A DNA stretch of 64,000 nucleotides, taken from positions 734,501 to 798,500 of the forward strand of contig JARFJB010002472.1 of assembly GCA_036346205.1 (NCBI GenBank), written 5' to 3'. The stretch comes from Vesta saturnalis. Lineage: Eukaryota; Arthropoda; Insecta; Coleoptera; Lampyridae. Shown here piece by piece: positions 54,718-64,000 of this stretch. The stretch's first letter is position 1; the number at the start of each line of letters is the position of its first letter. Below the pieces are notes generated by a model, which worked only from the letters and a program-made list of their open reading frames with translations, was not told the origin of the DNA and did no database searches. The position numbers were made by a program, and so were the translations under genes.

Positions 54718-55379
54718 GCAACAAGAGCGCCTTCTTCTATATCTTCTGTTTCATATAAGTTAGATTAATAAAATTTGGGATGTATACAGATTGTTTATTT
54801 AAAGATGACCAAACTATAATAAAAAAAATTTAAATGGAACACCCTGTATATTATTACTTTTTGAATTCTACACATTGTTCCTAGCAAATTTGCAATATAT
54901 TTCCCTATCCCTAAATATAGCAGTTTTTGAGTTATGTCTTTTTTTATAAAAAAAATTGAAATTACAGAGATAGCTTTGAAAATGTACCTCCTTAACCGTT
55001 GAAAAACAAAAATTATCTAATTTATATCATAACAAGTACACAGATAGAGATTTCTTATAATGCAAAGAAAATGTCATAATTGCATACAGGGTGTTTACAA
55101 ATGACTTGCCAATCAGACATTATTCCAACTAGTAAAGGTTTACTTTTTCAAATAGAACACCCTGTATATTATTCCGTTTTTGGTTTCTACATATTAACCC
55201 TTATCAATTCGATATACAACTCCCTATCCCTAAATATAGCCGTTTCCGAATTATTTTCAATTTTTCAAAATGTATAAGATTATTGGAACATTTTTTAAAT
55301 CCTCGTATAAATAGAAAAAAAACAATGCAAAACAATTGTATTGCAAATTAAAAAACGCAATAGAAACTAATACACTATA
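54715..55379. repeat. Left arm of the 54.7-57.2 kb transposon
   Basis: Inverted copy of 56473-57177. Contains a nested 78-bp mini-element at 55087-55164 and a GGAACACCCTGTA terminus near 54837-54849, both mirrored in the right arm. Confidence 0.88.
55087..55164. mobile_element. 78-bp mini-MITE nested in left arm
   Basis: CAGGGTGTTTACAAATGACT at one end and AATAGAACACCCTG at the other. The right arm carries the same 78-bp unit, inverted, at 56682-56759. The two copies differ at about a dozen positions. Confidence 0.75.
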
Positions 55380-55460
55380 ATTATTAAAATTATTTCTAAA
55401 AATACAAAACCAATAAAATAAAAAAAAAACAATTTAACGCTAATCATTAGCGATAATGAT

Positions 55461-56280
55461 TTATAATAATTGTTCAAAATGTTGTCCGTTTTCTCGGATG
55501 CTGACCTGAAGTCGATTTTTAAAAGATTGTTCAACTTTACGCAACAACTCAGCAGTAATGCTATGAAAAGCCTGTGTTATACGATTACGCATATCTTCGG
55601 CAGTGGTTGGTGGTTCCCTAAAGACAATACTTTTTATGTATCCCCATAAAAAGAAATCCATTCTTGTCAGATCAGGGGACCTAGCTGGCCACCTCACAAG
55701 TCCATTTCGCCCAATCCATTTATTTGGAAAGACTCTATTGAGATAAATTTTCTGAGGAATAATAATGAAAATTATGTGTATTAACAAATCCATTCTTATG
55801 AAATGTTGATTCGTCTGTCCATAAAGTATTACTAAAAAAATTTGGGTTTTGAGTAATTTTTTCTCTGGCCCAGTTACAAAATCTTACTCGATGATCGAAG
55901 CCTGCATCGCTCAATTCTTGGTGTAAGTGAATGTGATAGGGATGTAAGCGATTCTTCTTTAAAAGACGGCCTACTGATCTCTCACTTATACCAACTATTT
56001 CACTTATGTCCTTTTGGCTTCTGTGATGATCCTCTTCGATGGCGAGAAGAACCCTCAATTCACTATCTTCATTTGTAGAAGGTTTACCACGTTCATGTTT
56101 GGAGTAATTGGCACATGAAATTGCAATAAATCTACTCATAACTTTCTGAAACGATCTTGCGTTTGGATGTCTTCTATCTGCATATCTTTCAGCATAAATT
56201 CTGCTGGCCAATAAACAGTTTCTTTCTGCAGCACCCAACACGAATATCATATGAACTAACTCATTTTGTGTAAAATTCAT
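55461..56280 (-). pseudogene. DUF4817-group transposase with central deletion
   Basis: ATG at 56280 opens a 181-codon frame: MNFTQNELVHMIFVLGAAER, SRIYAERYADRRHPNARSFQ (the complete DUF4817-like N-terminus that the 8.5 kb copy lacks), SERSVGRLLKKNRLHPYHIH then LHQELSDAGFDHRVRFCNWA, and FSNTLWTDESTFHKNGFVNT, HNFHYYSSEN (first Asp). At about 55745 the frame breaks, and what follows in another frame is LNRVFPNKWIGRNG, WPARSPDLTRMDFFLWGYIK (third Asp) and RENGQHFEQLL to the stop at 55461. The roughly 80 codons with the second Asp are missing. An otherwise clean deletion derivative, so transposition of this copy needed help from another element. Confidence 0.85.
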
Positions 56281-56472
56281 TTTATAAAAATCTTGATTAC
56301 TAACAATAACACTCGTAAACGGTTAACTACAGTTTTATTTAATTACGTCAAACATTCAATTTTTATAAGAAGCACACTTGATTTTAGAATTTTACTTGAA
56401 ATTGAAGTAAATATTTGTCAAATTTTTGTTAACATGCAATGCCTCCAGTACAAAAATTGTAATTAGTCTTCT

Positions 56473-57174
56473 CATAATATATTAGTTTCTGTTGCGTTTT
56501 TTAATGTATAATACAATTGTTTTATGATGTTCTTTTTTATCTATACGAGGCCATAGATTTAAAAATTTCTCAATAATCTTATACATTTTGAAAAATTGAA
56601 AATAATTCGGAAACGCTATATTTAGGGATAGTTGTATGAACTGAAGCGTTAATATGTAGAAACCAAAAATGTAATAATATACAGGGTGTTTTATTTGAAA
56701 AAGTACACTTTTACTAGTTCGAATAATGGTTGATTGGCAAGTCAATCATAAGCACCCTGTATGCAATTATGTCATTTTCTTCACATTAAAAGGAAGCTCT
56801 ATCTGTGTACTTATTCTCAAATAAATTAGATAAGTTTTATTTTTCAACAGTTAAGGATGTAGATTTTCAAAGCAAACTCTGTAATTTCAATTTTTTTTTA
56901 GAAAAATCGAAATAACTCAAAAACGGCTATTTTTAGGGATAGGGAAATATATTGCGAATTTGTTAGGAACAATGTGTTGAATTCAAAAAAGTAATAATAT
57001 ACAGGGTGTTCCATTAAAATTTTTTATAATAATTTGGTCCTCTTTAAATAAACAACCTGTATTCGCGTGAATAATTTTAAAATATGCACACAACTAACTA
57101 TAATTGCATTCCAAATTTTAATCTAGCTTATATAAAACGAAAGATATAGAAGAAGGCGCTCTTGTTGCCGGACC

Positions 57175-57177
<3 letters not shown>
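56473..57177. repeat. Right arm of the 54.7-57.2 kb transposon
   Basis: Inverted copy of 54715-55379. The mirrored CAGGGTGTTTTATTTGAAAA (56682), AAGCACCCTG (56759) and CAGGGTGTTCCATTAAAA (56999 onward) termini are present. Confidence 0.88.

Positions 57178-57232
<55 letters not shown>
57178..57232. repeat. TA microsatellite right of long-arm transposon
   Basis: About 54 bp of alternating TA adjoining the CCGGACCCTG end. Confidence 0.95.
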
Positions 57233-57234
<2 letters not shown>

Positions 57235-60200
57235 CCGATATTTCATTATATTTATGACAACCTTTAAAAAAATTTCACGTCACTTAAATTGGACGGAATT
57301 GGTAACACTGAAAATAAGTTCGTTTTACGAGCACTACATTTTAAATGCAAAGCGGTATTCAACCCTTTTGGTACCCAACAAGTAAAGTAGTTTGAACAGT
57401 GTAATTAATTTTGTAGTATAACGATAAAAATAAGTTTCTTATCGCAAAAACACAACAAAAACGATTTGTAGTTTTCTACATAATTTATAAAACTAACTTA
57501 TTCGGGTCATGTCAAATGGTTATATAATATTTTGTAAATGTATAACGTAGTCATAAGGGTGCTATTAGTTATCCATTATACAATAAATCCGGAAAAAACA
57601 AAGTAATCTTTATTTATAGTACTCTTGTGATTCCATTTTAGAAAGATATTAAAACTTCATTGTAATTGTTATCAAAATCTATATATAAAGCGCATCATAT
57701 ACCGTTATAAAAACATCGATTTACAGAGCACGATATCATAATAATCGATCGTTTTTACTTAAGATGTGCTAAAAGCATACTTGACAGGTTATTCTGAAGT
57801 ATTGCATTCACCATTATCGTCCATATTTAGTTGCAAGTGCTTTATTGGTGTATGAGAATCAAACATATGTTGGCAAAAAGTGGGCTGTGGTGTTCATCAA
57901 GGCCATTTTGGCTTCACGCATTCGAATAGCAAAAACAGATAATGAGTTTCTGAATTCCAAGAGAATGACAAAAGCTAGCATATGGTCATTTCACTTAATT
58001 CCTCTTTAGATATTTAAATTGAACTTTCTCTTTGAATCTATCAAATTAAATTCTTTATTCAGCTACTTTAAATAATAAAAACAGTTTTTTTTCTACGTAG
58101 TTCTATTGATCTGTTTTAGTATACCCTCATTTCAAATAAGTTCCTAAATAATGCCTCAGTAGAAATTACTGATTTTTATTTATTCAAGTTCTGATAATCT
58201 AAATTATTGTTCAGACTTAACTATACGTTGGAGTGTGTTAATAATAAAATAAGCACGAATGCACATTGTTATCTAAAATCATTATGGTACAGATAGCAAT
58301 GTCATTCTAATCCTTTATTAAATTTAAATACGGACAGAAATTATCAAGTAACATAAAGCAAGTACAGGGAATCTCAGAAACTATAAGAGAGAAAAAAACT
58401 AATAGCGCACACGTATAGTTTAGCGACAAAAAATTCCTAAGGTAGAATTTAAGTGATGGTTCAAAATTGATCAATATCGGAATAACAAGCAACTGTATAA
58501 GAAAATGTAAAAAGTTAATATGTATAAATTTTGTGTATAAAGTTTCTTAGTACACACCCAGACAAATCTAAAAATTAATTAAACAAGATTAAAAATGCTT
58601 AACCTGCATTATCGATATTTGATAGAAGCGGGCGACGTTGGAGTTTTTTTTCAAGTTATCATTGTCTATTAACCTCTATTTGATATGAAGTTCTACACGT
58701 CCATTTGACATAAACCATTGTTTTTGCGTTTACAGTGTTTCCCATTTTCGTTGTGAACATTAAAAAAGACATCATCTATTGTATCTATTGTACAGTCTTG
58801 GTCAGATAAATGTAGTACAACCTTTTTTCAGTAAATTTTTATGTTGTAATATTATCTCTATTTGGCAAATTCAGCTTGTCATTTTATTATTAAATGTCAA
58901 TAGACTTTGTAACGGGAGCTTTAGAAAAATGAAAATTTCTGGATAAAGAAATGGTTATTGTTTATTTGTATTTGAATGAAAAGCTTGAGTTTATTTCAAT
59001 AAGTTACCTATATATTCAATTTGAAAATATTTCAATACGCGGCATTTGCAAGTGCATTGATGTGTTGGATAATAATGATGTGCAGTTTTTAAAACAGTCG
59101 CGTTAAGTAAGCGACCAAGGAGAGTCGGCTCTAGTAAGCAATCGGAGATGGTTAAAAAGCGATTACTGCAGCTTGATTTATGCTGCAATTAATATTGTGA
59201 AATTATAGTGAAAATTCAGTTAGTATTGTGTTAAGAAATATAAGTGATATTTTCCTTACTAACGCGAGAAAAAAACTAAAAAGAATTAAAAGTGCAAATG
59301 TTGTCACTTTGGTGATAATAAAAAGATTGTTGATGTTTTGATAGCGAGTGATAAATGTACAATAAGATAATCGACCCAGTTAATAGATCGATATATAAAA
59401 TATAATAACTAAAAAACTTTGATAATAAAAGCATGCTCTTCTGTAGCTTGTTTTCAGTTTGTTGCGCACGCCGTTTGTAATTAAAACTGAACAATTAAGT
59501 AAAAACTGTATACTGTAAATCCATCGAGCAATAATTTACAAAAATCAGTAAATTGTTGGGAAGAAAATTAGAAGCATATTCAGCTATAACAAAGGTATAA
59601 GAAAAGATAAGTACAACAAAGGAGAACTGTTCCAGAATGCCGGCCAAGTGACATTATCGAAAAAACAGTCTACAACCTATCTGAGGCCTCTTTAACGGTC
59701 AAATGAACGTAAGCATTACATCATCAGTTTTTCAACAAAAATAAGTAAGAACCATTTTTGTACATGTTAATAAGTAAAAGATTTTTGTGTTTGATTTTCT
59801 CGAAACTTTACATTTGACTATCACAATTAAACGAAAAACATAAAGACTTTACATGTTAGTTTTAAGAATATTGTTTTACATTATAGGTTTGCTTCTTGTA
59901 TATATTTGTAAACAACGTATTGGTGCATTTTCGTTCAGATTTGGAATTTATTAAATGAGAATAACGTTTGCTAAATATTATTAATATTAAAAGCTTATAC
60001 GAATATTAAATATATAAATGTAAGAAGAAGTAAACTCAATAGGAATCCAGATAAATAAATAAATCGAAATGAGCATAATTTTGGTTAATGATAACAGTGA
60101 TCGTTTCTTTATCTTAATTTTGAGCTATTCGTCGCAACCAATTAAGAAAGGAATTCGTAAACCTAAATCTTAAAATTTATTTACGCAAACCGAAATAAAT

Positions 60201-60450
60201 TGGCAGGCGAAGTAAAATTTAACTAGTAAATGATACCTTTCTAAATTGAATGCATACAGTTTTAATAAAACGTAATAAAAAATAATCATTCCAGTTTCAC
60301 AATAACAATATCAAATTTTATGCAATAATTAATTCAAAATTATAAAAAAGTTTAGAAGAACTCAAATCATATTCTTTGGAGCGAGTTAAACAAACAAAGG
60401 TAATATCTAAGGATATTACGCCCTTTGCAACTTGTAATTTTTGACTTGTA
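57233..60450. other. 3.2 kb AT-rich region without recognised genes
   Basis: One open stretch at 57787-58008 on the plus strand (about 74 codons without an ATG start, containing VYENQTYVGKKWAVVFIK and NEFLNSKRMTKAS, then a stop) has exon-like composition. The NEFLNsKRMTkaSF style faintly recalls the N-terminal region of Harbinger-type proteins, but the match is too weak to name. Nothing else is recognised. Confidence 0.3.
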
Positions 60451-61371
60451 ATGGCGCCAAAAACTTACCGAAGCTGGTAAAGTTCGTATACTAACAAAAT
60501 TAGAAGAAGGATACACCATTAGAGATTTTGGAGTACAAATGGGAGTACATAAAACTATAGTGTTGAAGGTCAAGAAAAGATGGGAGAATGAAGAAAGTAT
60601 ATGCAGACAACGAGGTACTGGAATTTACAGGATTTTAACTGAAGAACAAGATAATAATTTAGTTCAACACCTGCGAGAAAATCCTTTCAATTCTGTGAAA
60701 AAAGCTGTTGCGGAGACCATTTTTCCTGGTTCGCGTAGAACTGCAAGCAGGAGGTACGCAAAAGTGACATAAGATCACGTGTTGCACCCAAAAAATTATG
60801 TGCATTAAATCACGTACAAAATAGACCACAATTTTGGGAAAATATGATTTTCACTGATGAGGAAACGTTTCAATCAACAAGTCATGGATCTGTTCATGTC
60901 TACAGACCCGTTGGCAGAAGGCACTATGAGCGATATATAAATCATTCAGATAGGCATGGAAGATTATTTATAAATATTTGGGGATGGATATGTTATCATG
61001 ATGCTGGAATGTATTGTAGAATCAATTCGCAAAATTATATACATGTTTTAGAAAACGTTATGTTGCCATCAGTCCAACAAGTTTTTCCTAAAAACAATTA
61101 TATATACCAGCATGATAATTGTCCAATTCATAGTGTCTCAATGGTTCCAAGTGCATATATTAATGCAATAGAGAACGTATGGGCAAAGATGACCAAACCT
61201 ATGTTACCAATGAGATTTAGAAATCAGGAACAATTGTGGGAAACAGTTCAAAATTCTTGGAAAGCTCTTCTACACAAACCAAAATATTTTAGAAGTCTAG
61301 TTGTCTTCATGTCTAGAAGATTAAGGGCATTAAGACTCAACGCTAAGCAATATTTGAACAGTTTGTTCTGA
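60451..61371 (+). pseudogene. Tc1/Tc3-like transposase with deletion between second D and E
   Basis: MAPKTYRSW opens at 60451. After one shift the frame reads TKLEEGYTIRDFGVQMGVHK and TIVLKVKKRWENEES (paired-type helix-turn-helix), RQRGTGIYRILTEEQDNNLV, QHLRENPFNSVKKAVAETI. A 175-codon frame from 60844 gives MIFTDEETFQSTSHGSVHVY (first Asp), RHGRLFINIWGWICYHDAGM, YIYQHDNCPIHS (second Asp) and SAYINAIENVWAKMTKPMLP (the Glu of the N.IENVW motif), ending NAKQYLNSLF. Only about 14 residues lie between HDNCPIHS and IENVW, whereas Tc1-type enzymes have 34 or more between D and E, so about 20 are deleted. Terminal repeats were not found. Confidence 0.8.
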
Positions 61372-61673
61372 CAGGCCAAGATTAATTATGGTTTGATAAT
61401 CACTTACAAAGGACATTTTTTCCATTTATTTTTTTTTATGAATTTACTTTTTTCATATTTAAATTTTTTGCGCGGCCTAAGACCTTAGTTTCATCATACA
61501 GGCTGAGTGTACCTATTTTGATACACTGCCTAATTTGGTTTTCTTTTGTGTATGTCCAGTAGAAGTTAGAAGTGTATAAAGTGAAAGACAGTGTAAAAGT
61601 ATTTGAAATAAAAGACAGTGTCAAACTTTTTGCAGTAGTGGACATAGTTGGATTAAAAAGTGTATTTATTATC
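61372..61673. other. Spacer; probable 5' flank of the piggyBac gene
   Basis: Includes a repeated phrase AAAGACAGTGTAAAAGTATT and AAAGACAGTGTCAAACTTTT (61582 and 61611), a short direct repeat just upstream of the piggyBac start. No terminal TTAA-plus-CCC end was identified. Confidence 0.35.
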
Positions 61674-63466
61674 ATGTCGCAGAAAGGGCTAACTGGTGCT
61701 AAAATGGCTGCTATTCTAGAGGAGGATTCCATTTCTTCGACCGGGGAAGATAGTGATTCCAGTATCGAAGAGGTTTTTGAAGCATCTGAAGCCTCATACG
61801 CTCCATCGAATCAGACACACGTGTCGTCTTGCACATCTTCCAACGAAGCGGGCCCCTCATCTCGCCAAATATCAAGACGTGTAAATGTTTCACCTTCACT
61901 GACACTCAATATTGAAGACGCATCTGTTCTATCGAATCAGTCACACCTGTCGTATTCCACATCATCCGAAGAAACATGCCGCTTTTCTCGTCAAAACGAA
62001 ACAAGGGAATAAGAGACCAGACAAACAAAAAACCTAAATAGCCAATATAATGGCAGACTCCCTCAGCCAATGGGAAGCAGCAAGTGTTCAATTATACTGT
62101 AGGTAATGAAGGAATGGACCCAGAAATAAGCGGAGTTTTGGCTATGGCTGAGCCCACTGATTATTTCTCATTATTTTTAACCCCAGAAATAATCAATATC
62201 ATGGTAGAGGAAACCAATCTCTACGCCAGCCGGTTTTTACTTGGAAACGACAGTAATAGCAAATCAAGGCTACATTTGTGGACACCGACGACCTTTGAAG
62301 AAATGAAATTATTCGTTGGTTCAAATGGTTTCATGAGTATAGTAAAACTACCTAGAGTAGCAGATTATTGGAGCCGAAGTGAACTGTATTCAGTTCCACT
62401 TCCCTCAAAAGTTATGAATCGGAATAGATTTGAATTACTACTTGAGGCATTCTCCTAATAATGAAAATTCTTCCGAGGCAAACCGATTGTATAAAATAGA
62501 AAATGTTTTGAACAAATTTATATCCAGTTATCAACAAAGTATCAGGCCCGGCCAGAAGATATGCATCGATGAGACCATGGTTCCTTGGCGTGGTCGTCTG
62601 GCATTCCGCCTATACATCAAAACAAAAAGACATCCGTATGGCATAAAAGTATATAAACTGTGCACTGGTAAAGGTTGTACGTGGAATCTGTCTGTATACA
62701 TCGAAAATGATGCTAGTGAAGAGTTGACAACGTCTGAGAGCGTAGGTCTAAAATTAGTTGCAGATCTTATGAATTAAGGTAAAATATTACATCTAGATAA
62801 TTTATATGTTGGTGTTCCTCTAGTCCTAAAACTGCTTGACCAGAAAAACCCACATTGTTGGAACAATGAGAAAAAAGTGAATGTATGTCCCACCAGAAGT
62901 AAAGGATGTAAAGCTACAAAGAGGAGAAGTAATAGCCAGAGTGTCGGAAGAAGGCATAACCATTTTAAAGTGGAAAGAGAAAAGGGACGTCTTGATGCTG
63001 AAAACCGGTCATGAAGGAACTAAAACGAGAAATGTAAAAAACCTCAATGCGTTGAGCGCTGGCATCTTACAATTCTGCATTACGAAGATGCAATAAATGG
63101 TAAGGAAAACTGATAATCGAAATTATATGGCGAACATCAATTGCAATTGCTTATTGCTTATATTGCACAAACACGATTAATCCCCTAAATCCGACCATTA
63201 CAGAATTTAGGGAGAAAATTATAAAACCGTGCTCGACCTTTATTTGACTCTACTACCGGCACTTCAACCAAAACTAAAGCCACTCACCATTTCATCCCAC
63301 ATCCTCAAAAACGATAGTCCGCTGCTTCAAATGTTATCAGAAGTATGGAGAACATGGTCTAATCATCGATGGCAAGAAAGTTATGGTATCTCAGGCATCA
63401 TACATATGCGACAAGTGTGATGGCAATCCTTTCATGTGCAAATCATGTGTTAACTTATTACATTAG
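61674..63466 (+). pseudogene. Second piggyBac-type transposase (different family), multiple lesions
   Basis: Start MSQKGLTGAKMAAILEEDSI, then a Ser/Glu-rich acidic region that contains a twofold internal repeat (APSNQTHVSSCTSSNE and VLSNQSHLSYSTSSEE). After a break: DYFSLFLTPEIINIMVEETN then LYAS, FEEMKLFVGSNGFMSIVKLP, DYWSRSELYSVPLPSKVMNR then FE, GQKICIDETMVPWRGRLAFR (first catalytic Asp in IDE), YIKTKRHPYGIKVYKLC, and LHLDNLYVGVPLVLKLLDQK (second Asp) after an in-frame TAA at about 62776. The third Asp region is scrambled. The end is a Cys tail ICDKCDGNPFMCKSC before the stop at 63464-63466. Unlike the 47-48.7 kb piggyBac, the first two catalytic Asp residues survive. Confidence 0.82.
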
Positions 63467-64000
63467 CTGTTTTTGGAAAATTGACTGTTGCGGATAGTTT
63501 AGATTATTTCTTAATTTTAATGTTGCCGTTTTCTTGGAGTAAATGTCGTTTAATTTGTGTATTTATAATTACATTTACCTTATACGATAATCATAATTCC
63601 TACCAATCCCAAAAAAAACAATAGATAGGATGGCGCATAGTGCTAGGCCAACTTGTGTGCCTAAACATGTAAATTATCATGTCTGTGTATTTTTATTCAT
63701 ACACAGCGTTCCAAATTTAAGTATGTTCCGTGTATGAACAATGATACATCTGGCGCTTTTGTCATGATACCCGATGTATGAAAAAAGATATACTTATCGC
63801 TAGTGTGTTAATTGATGCTAGTGGTGGCCCAAGAAAGTATTAAATTTTTGTTTAAAAATTTTGTAATTTTCAATTTACTTTGCAGAGACTCAGTAACTAT
63901 TGAATAAAATTCTTTGATTTTTCACTTTTAACATAGTATTATGTATCTTTAACTTATATTCCATAATTCAGTGCATTCATGTTGCTGATTTTATTAATGA
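63467..64000. other. Right edge, no recognised feature
   Basis: AT-rich. GTCTGTGTATTTTTATTCAT then ACACAGCGTTCC near 63700 and GTATGTTCCGTGTATGAACA hint at a small inverted repeat, but no element boundary is clear. Confidence 0.3.

Larger units (their letters stand above)
54715..57177 (-). mobile_element. Second long-arm mariner-like transposon (CAGGGTCCGGCAAC family)
   Basis: The left end starts CCGGCAACAAGAGCGCCTTC at 54715 (the leading CAGGGT is lost in the TA tract). The right end is the inverse, ending TTGCCGGACCCTG at 57177. Arms of about 665 bp (54715-55379) and 705 bp (56473-57177) are inverted copies. The core 55380-56472 carries one minus-strand transposase pseudogene. It has the same layout as the 7.7-10.2 kb element, whose termini differ by a few bases (CAGGGTCCGCC), but the arms of the two are not similar. 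TA tracts flank both sides. Confidence 0.85.

Noticed and set aside
57787..58008. Harbinger-type transposase fragment
   Set aside because: Only a weak NEFLNSKRMTKAS similarity is present and no other Harbinger motif, so I noted it within the spacer only.

Overview
The window looks like AT-rich nuclear DNA of an insect. It holds a dense, mostly dead community of transposable elements, and I could not recognise any intact host gene. The protein remnants belong to families that crowd insect genomes: several Tc1/mariner-type transposases (most of the kind whose N-terminus resembles Pfam DUF4817), Mos1-like mariner, Tc1/Tc3-like, pogo, two unrelated piggyBac families, Jockey-type and CFDP2/RTE-like LINEs, and tRNA-derived repeats. 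The many short ends reading CAGGGTGTtCCATTT are a style I associate with beetles, but the order is an inference and could be wrong.

Layout, left to right. 1-3.3 kb: an edge fragment of a DUF4817-type transposase, a 90-bp tandem duplication, one MITE-like repeat, then empty sequence. 3.3-4.4 kb: a truncated copy of a TA-targeting element that recurs almost whole at 11419-14340. 4.4-7.0 kb: a CFDP2-type LINE with most of its RT deleted, followed by a Jockey RT scrap. 7.0-10.4 kb: long TA microsatellites, tRNA-like modules and a DD41D transposon with roughly 600-790 bp inverted arms. 14.6-16.3 kb: two elaborate hairpin repeats. 16.6-18.8 kb: a Jockey LINE on the minus strand. 19.4-23.7 kb: a second DUF4817-type element with nested inverted ends. 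26.6-27.7 kb: another such transposase. 29.1-32.0 kb: a Jockey LINE on the plus strand. 32.2-36.4 kb: three transposase scraps and a CA microsatellite. 37.2-39.0 kb: a TIR-bounded element with an unclassified transposase-like gene. 39.5-40.6 kb: pogo. 45.4-49.2 kb: a piggyBac element with a large internal palindrome that has a SINE in its loop. 49.3-52.2 kb: a Mos1-like mariner, degenerate tandem repeats, a nuclease-like/Cys-rich pseudogene and another DUF4817-type scrap. 52.8-57.2 kb: a chain of abutting MITEs and mariners ending in a second long-arm transposon. 60.4-63.5 kb: a Tc1/Tc3-like and a second piggyBac pseudogene.

Almost every coding trace carries stops, frameshifts or internal deletions. 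The best preserved is the DD41D transposase at 8460-9419 (319 codons, catalytic core complete, N-terminus lost). The most distinctive theme is repeated palindromic organisation. Transposase cores sit between very long inverted arms, and those arms contain smaller element ends at mirrored positions. That suggests the arms were copied from each other after the insertions, or that the whole composite transposes as one unit.
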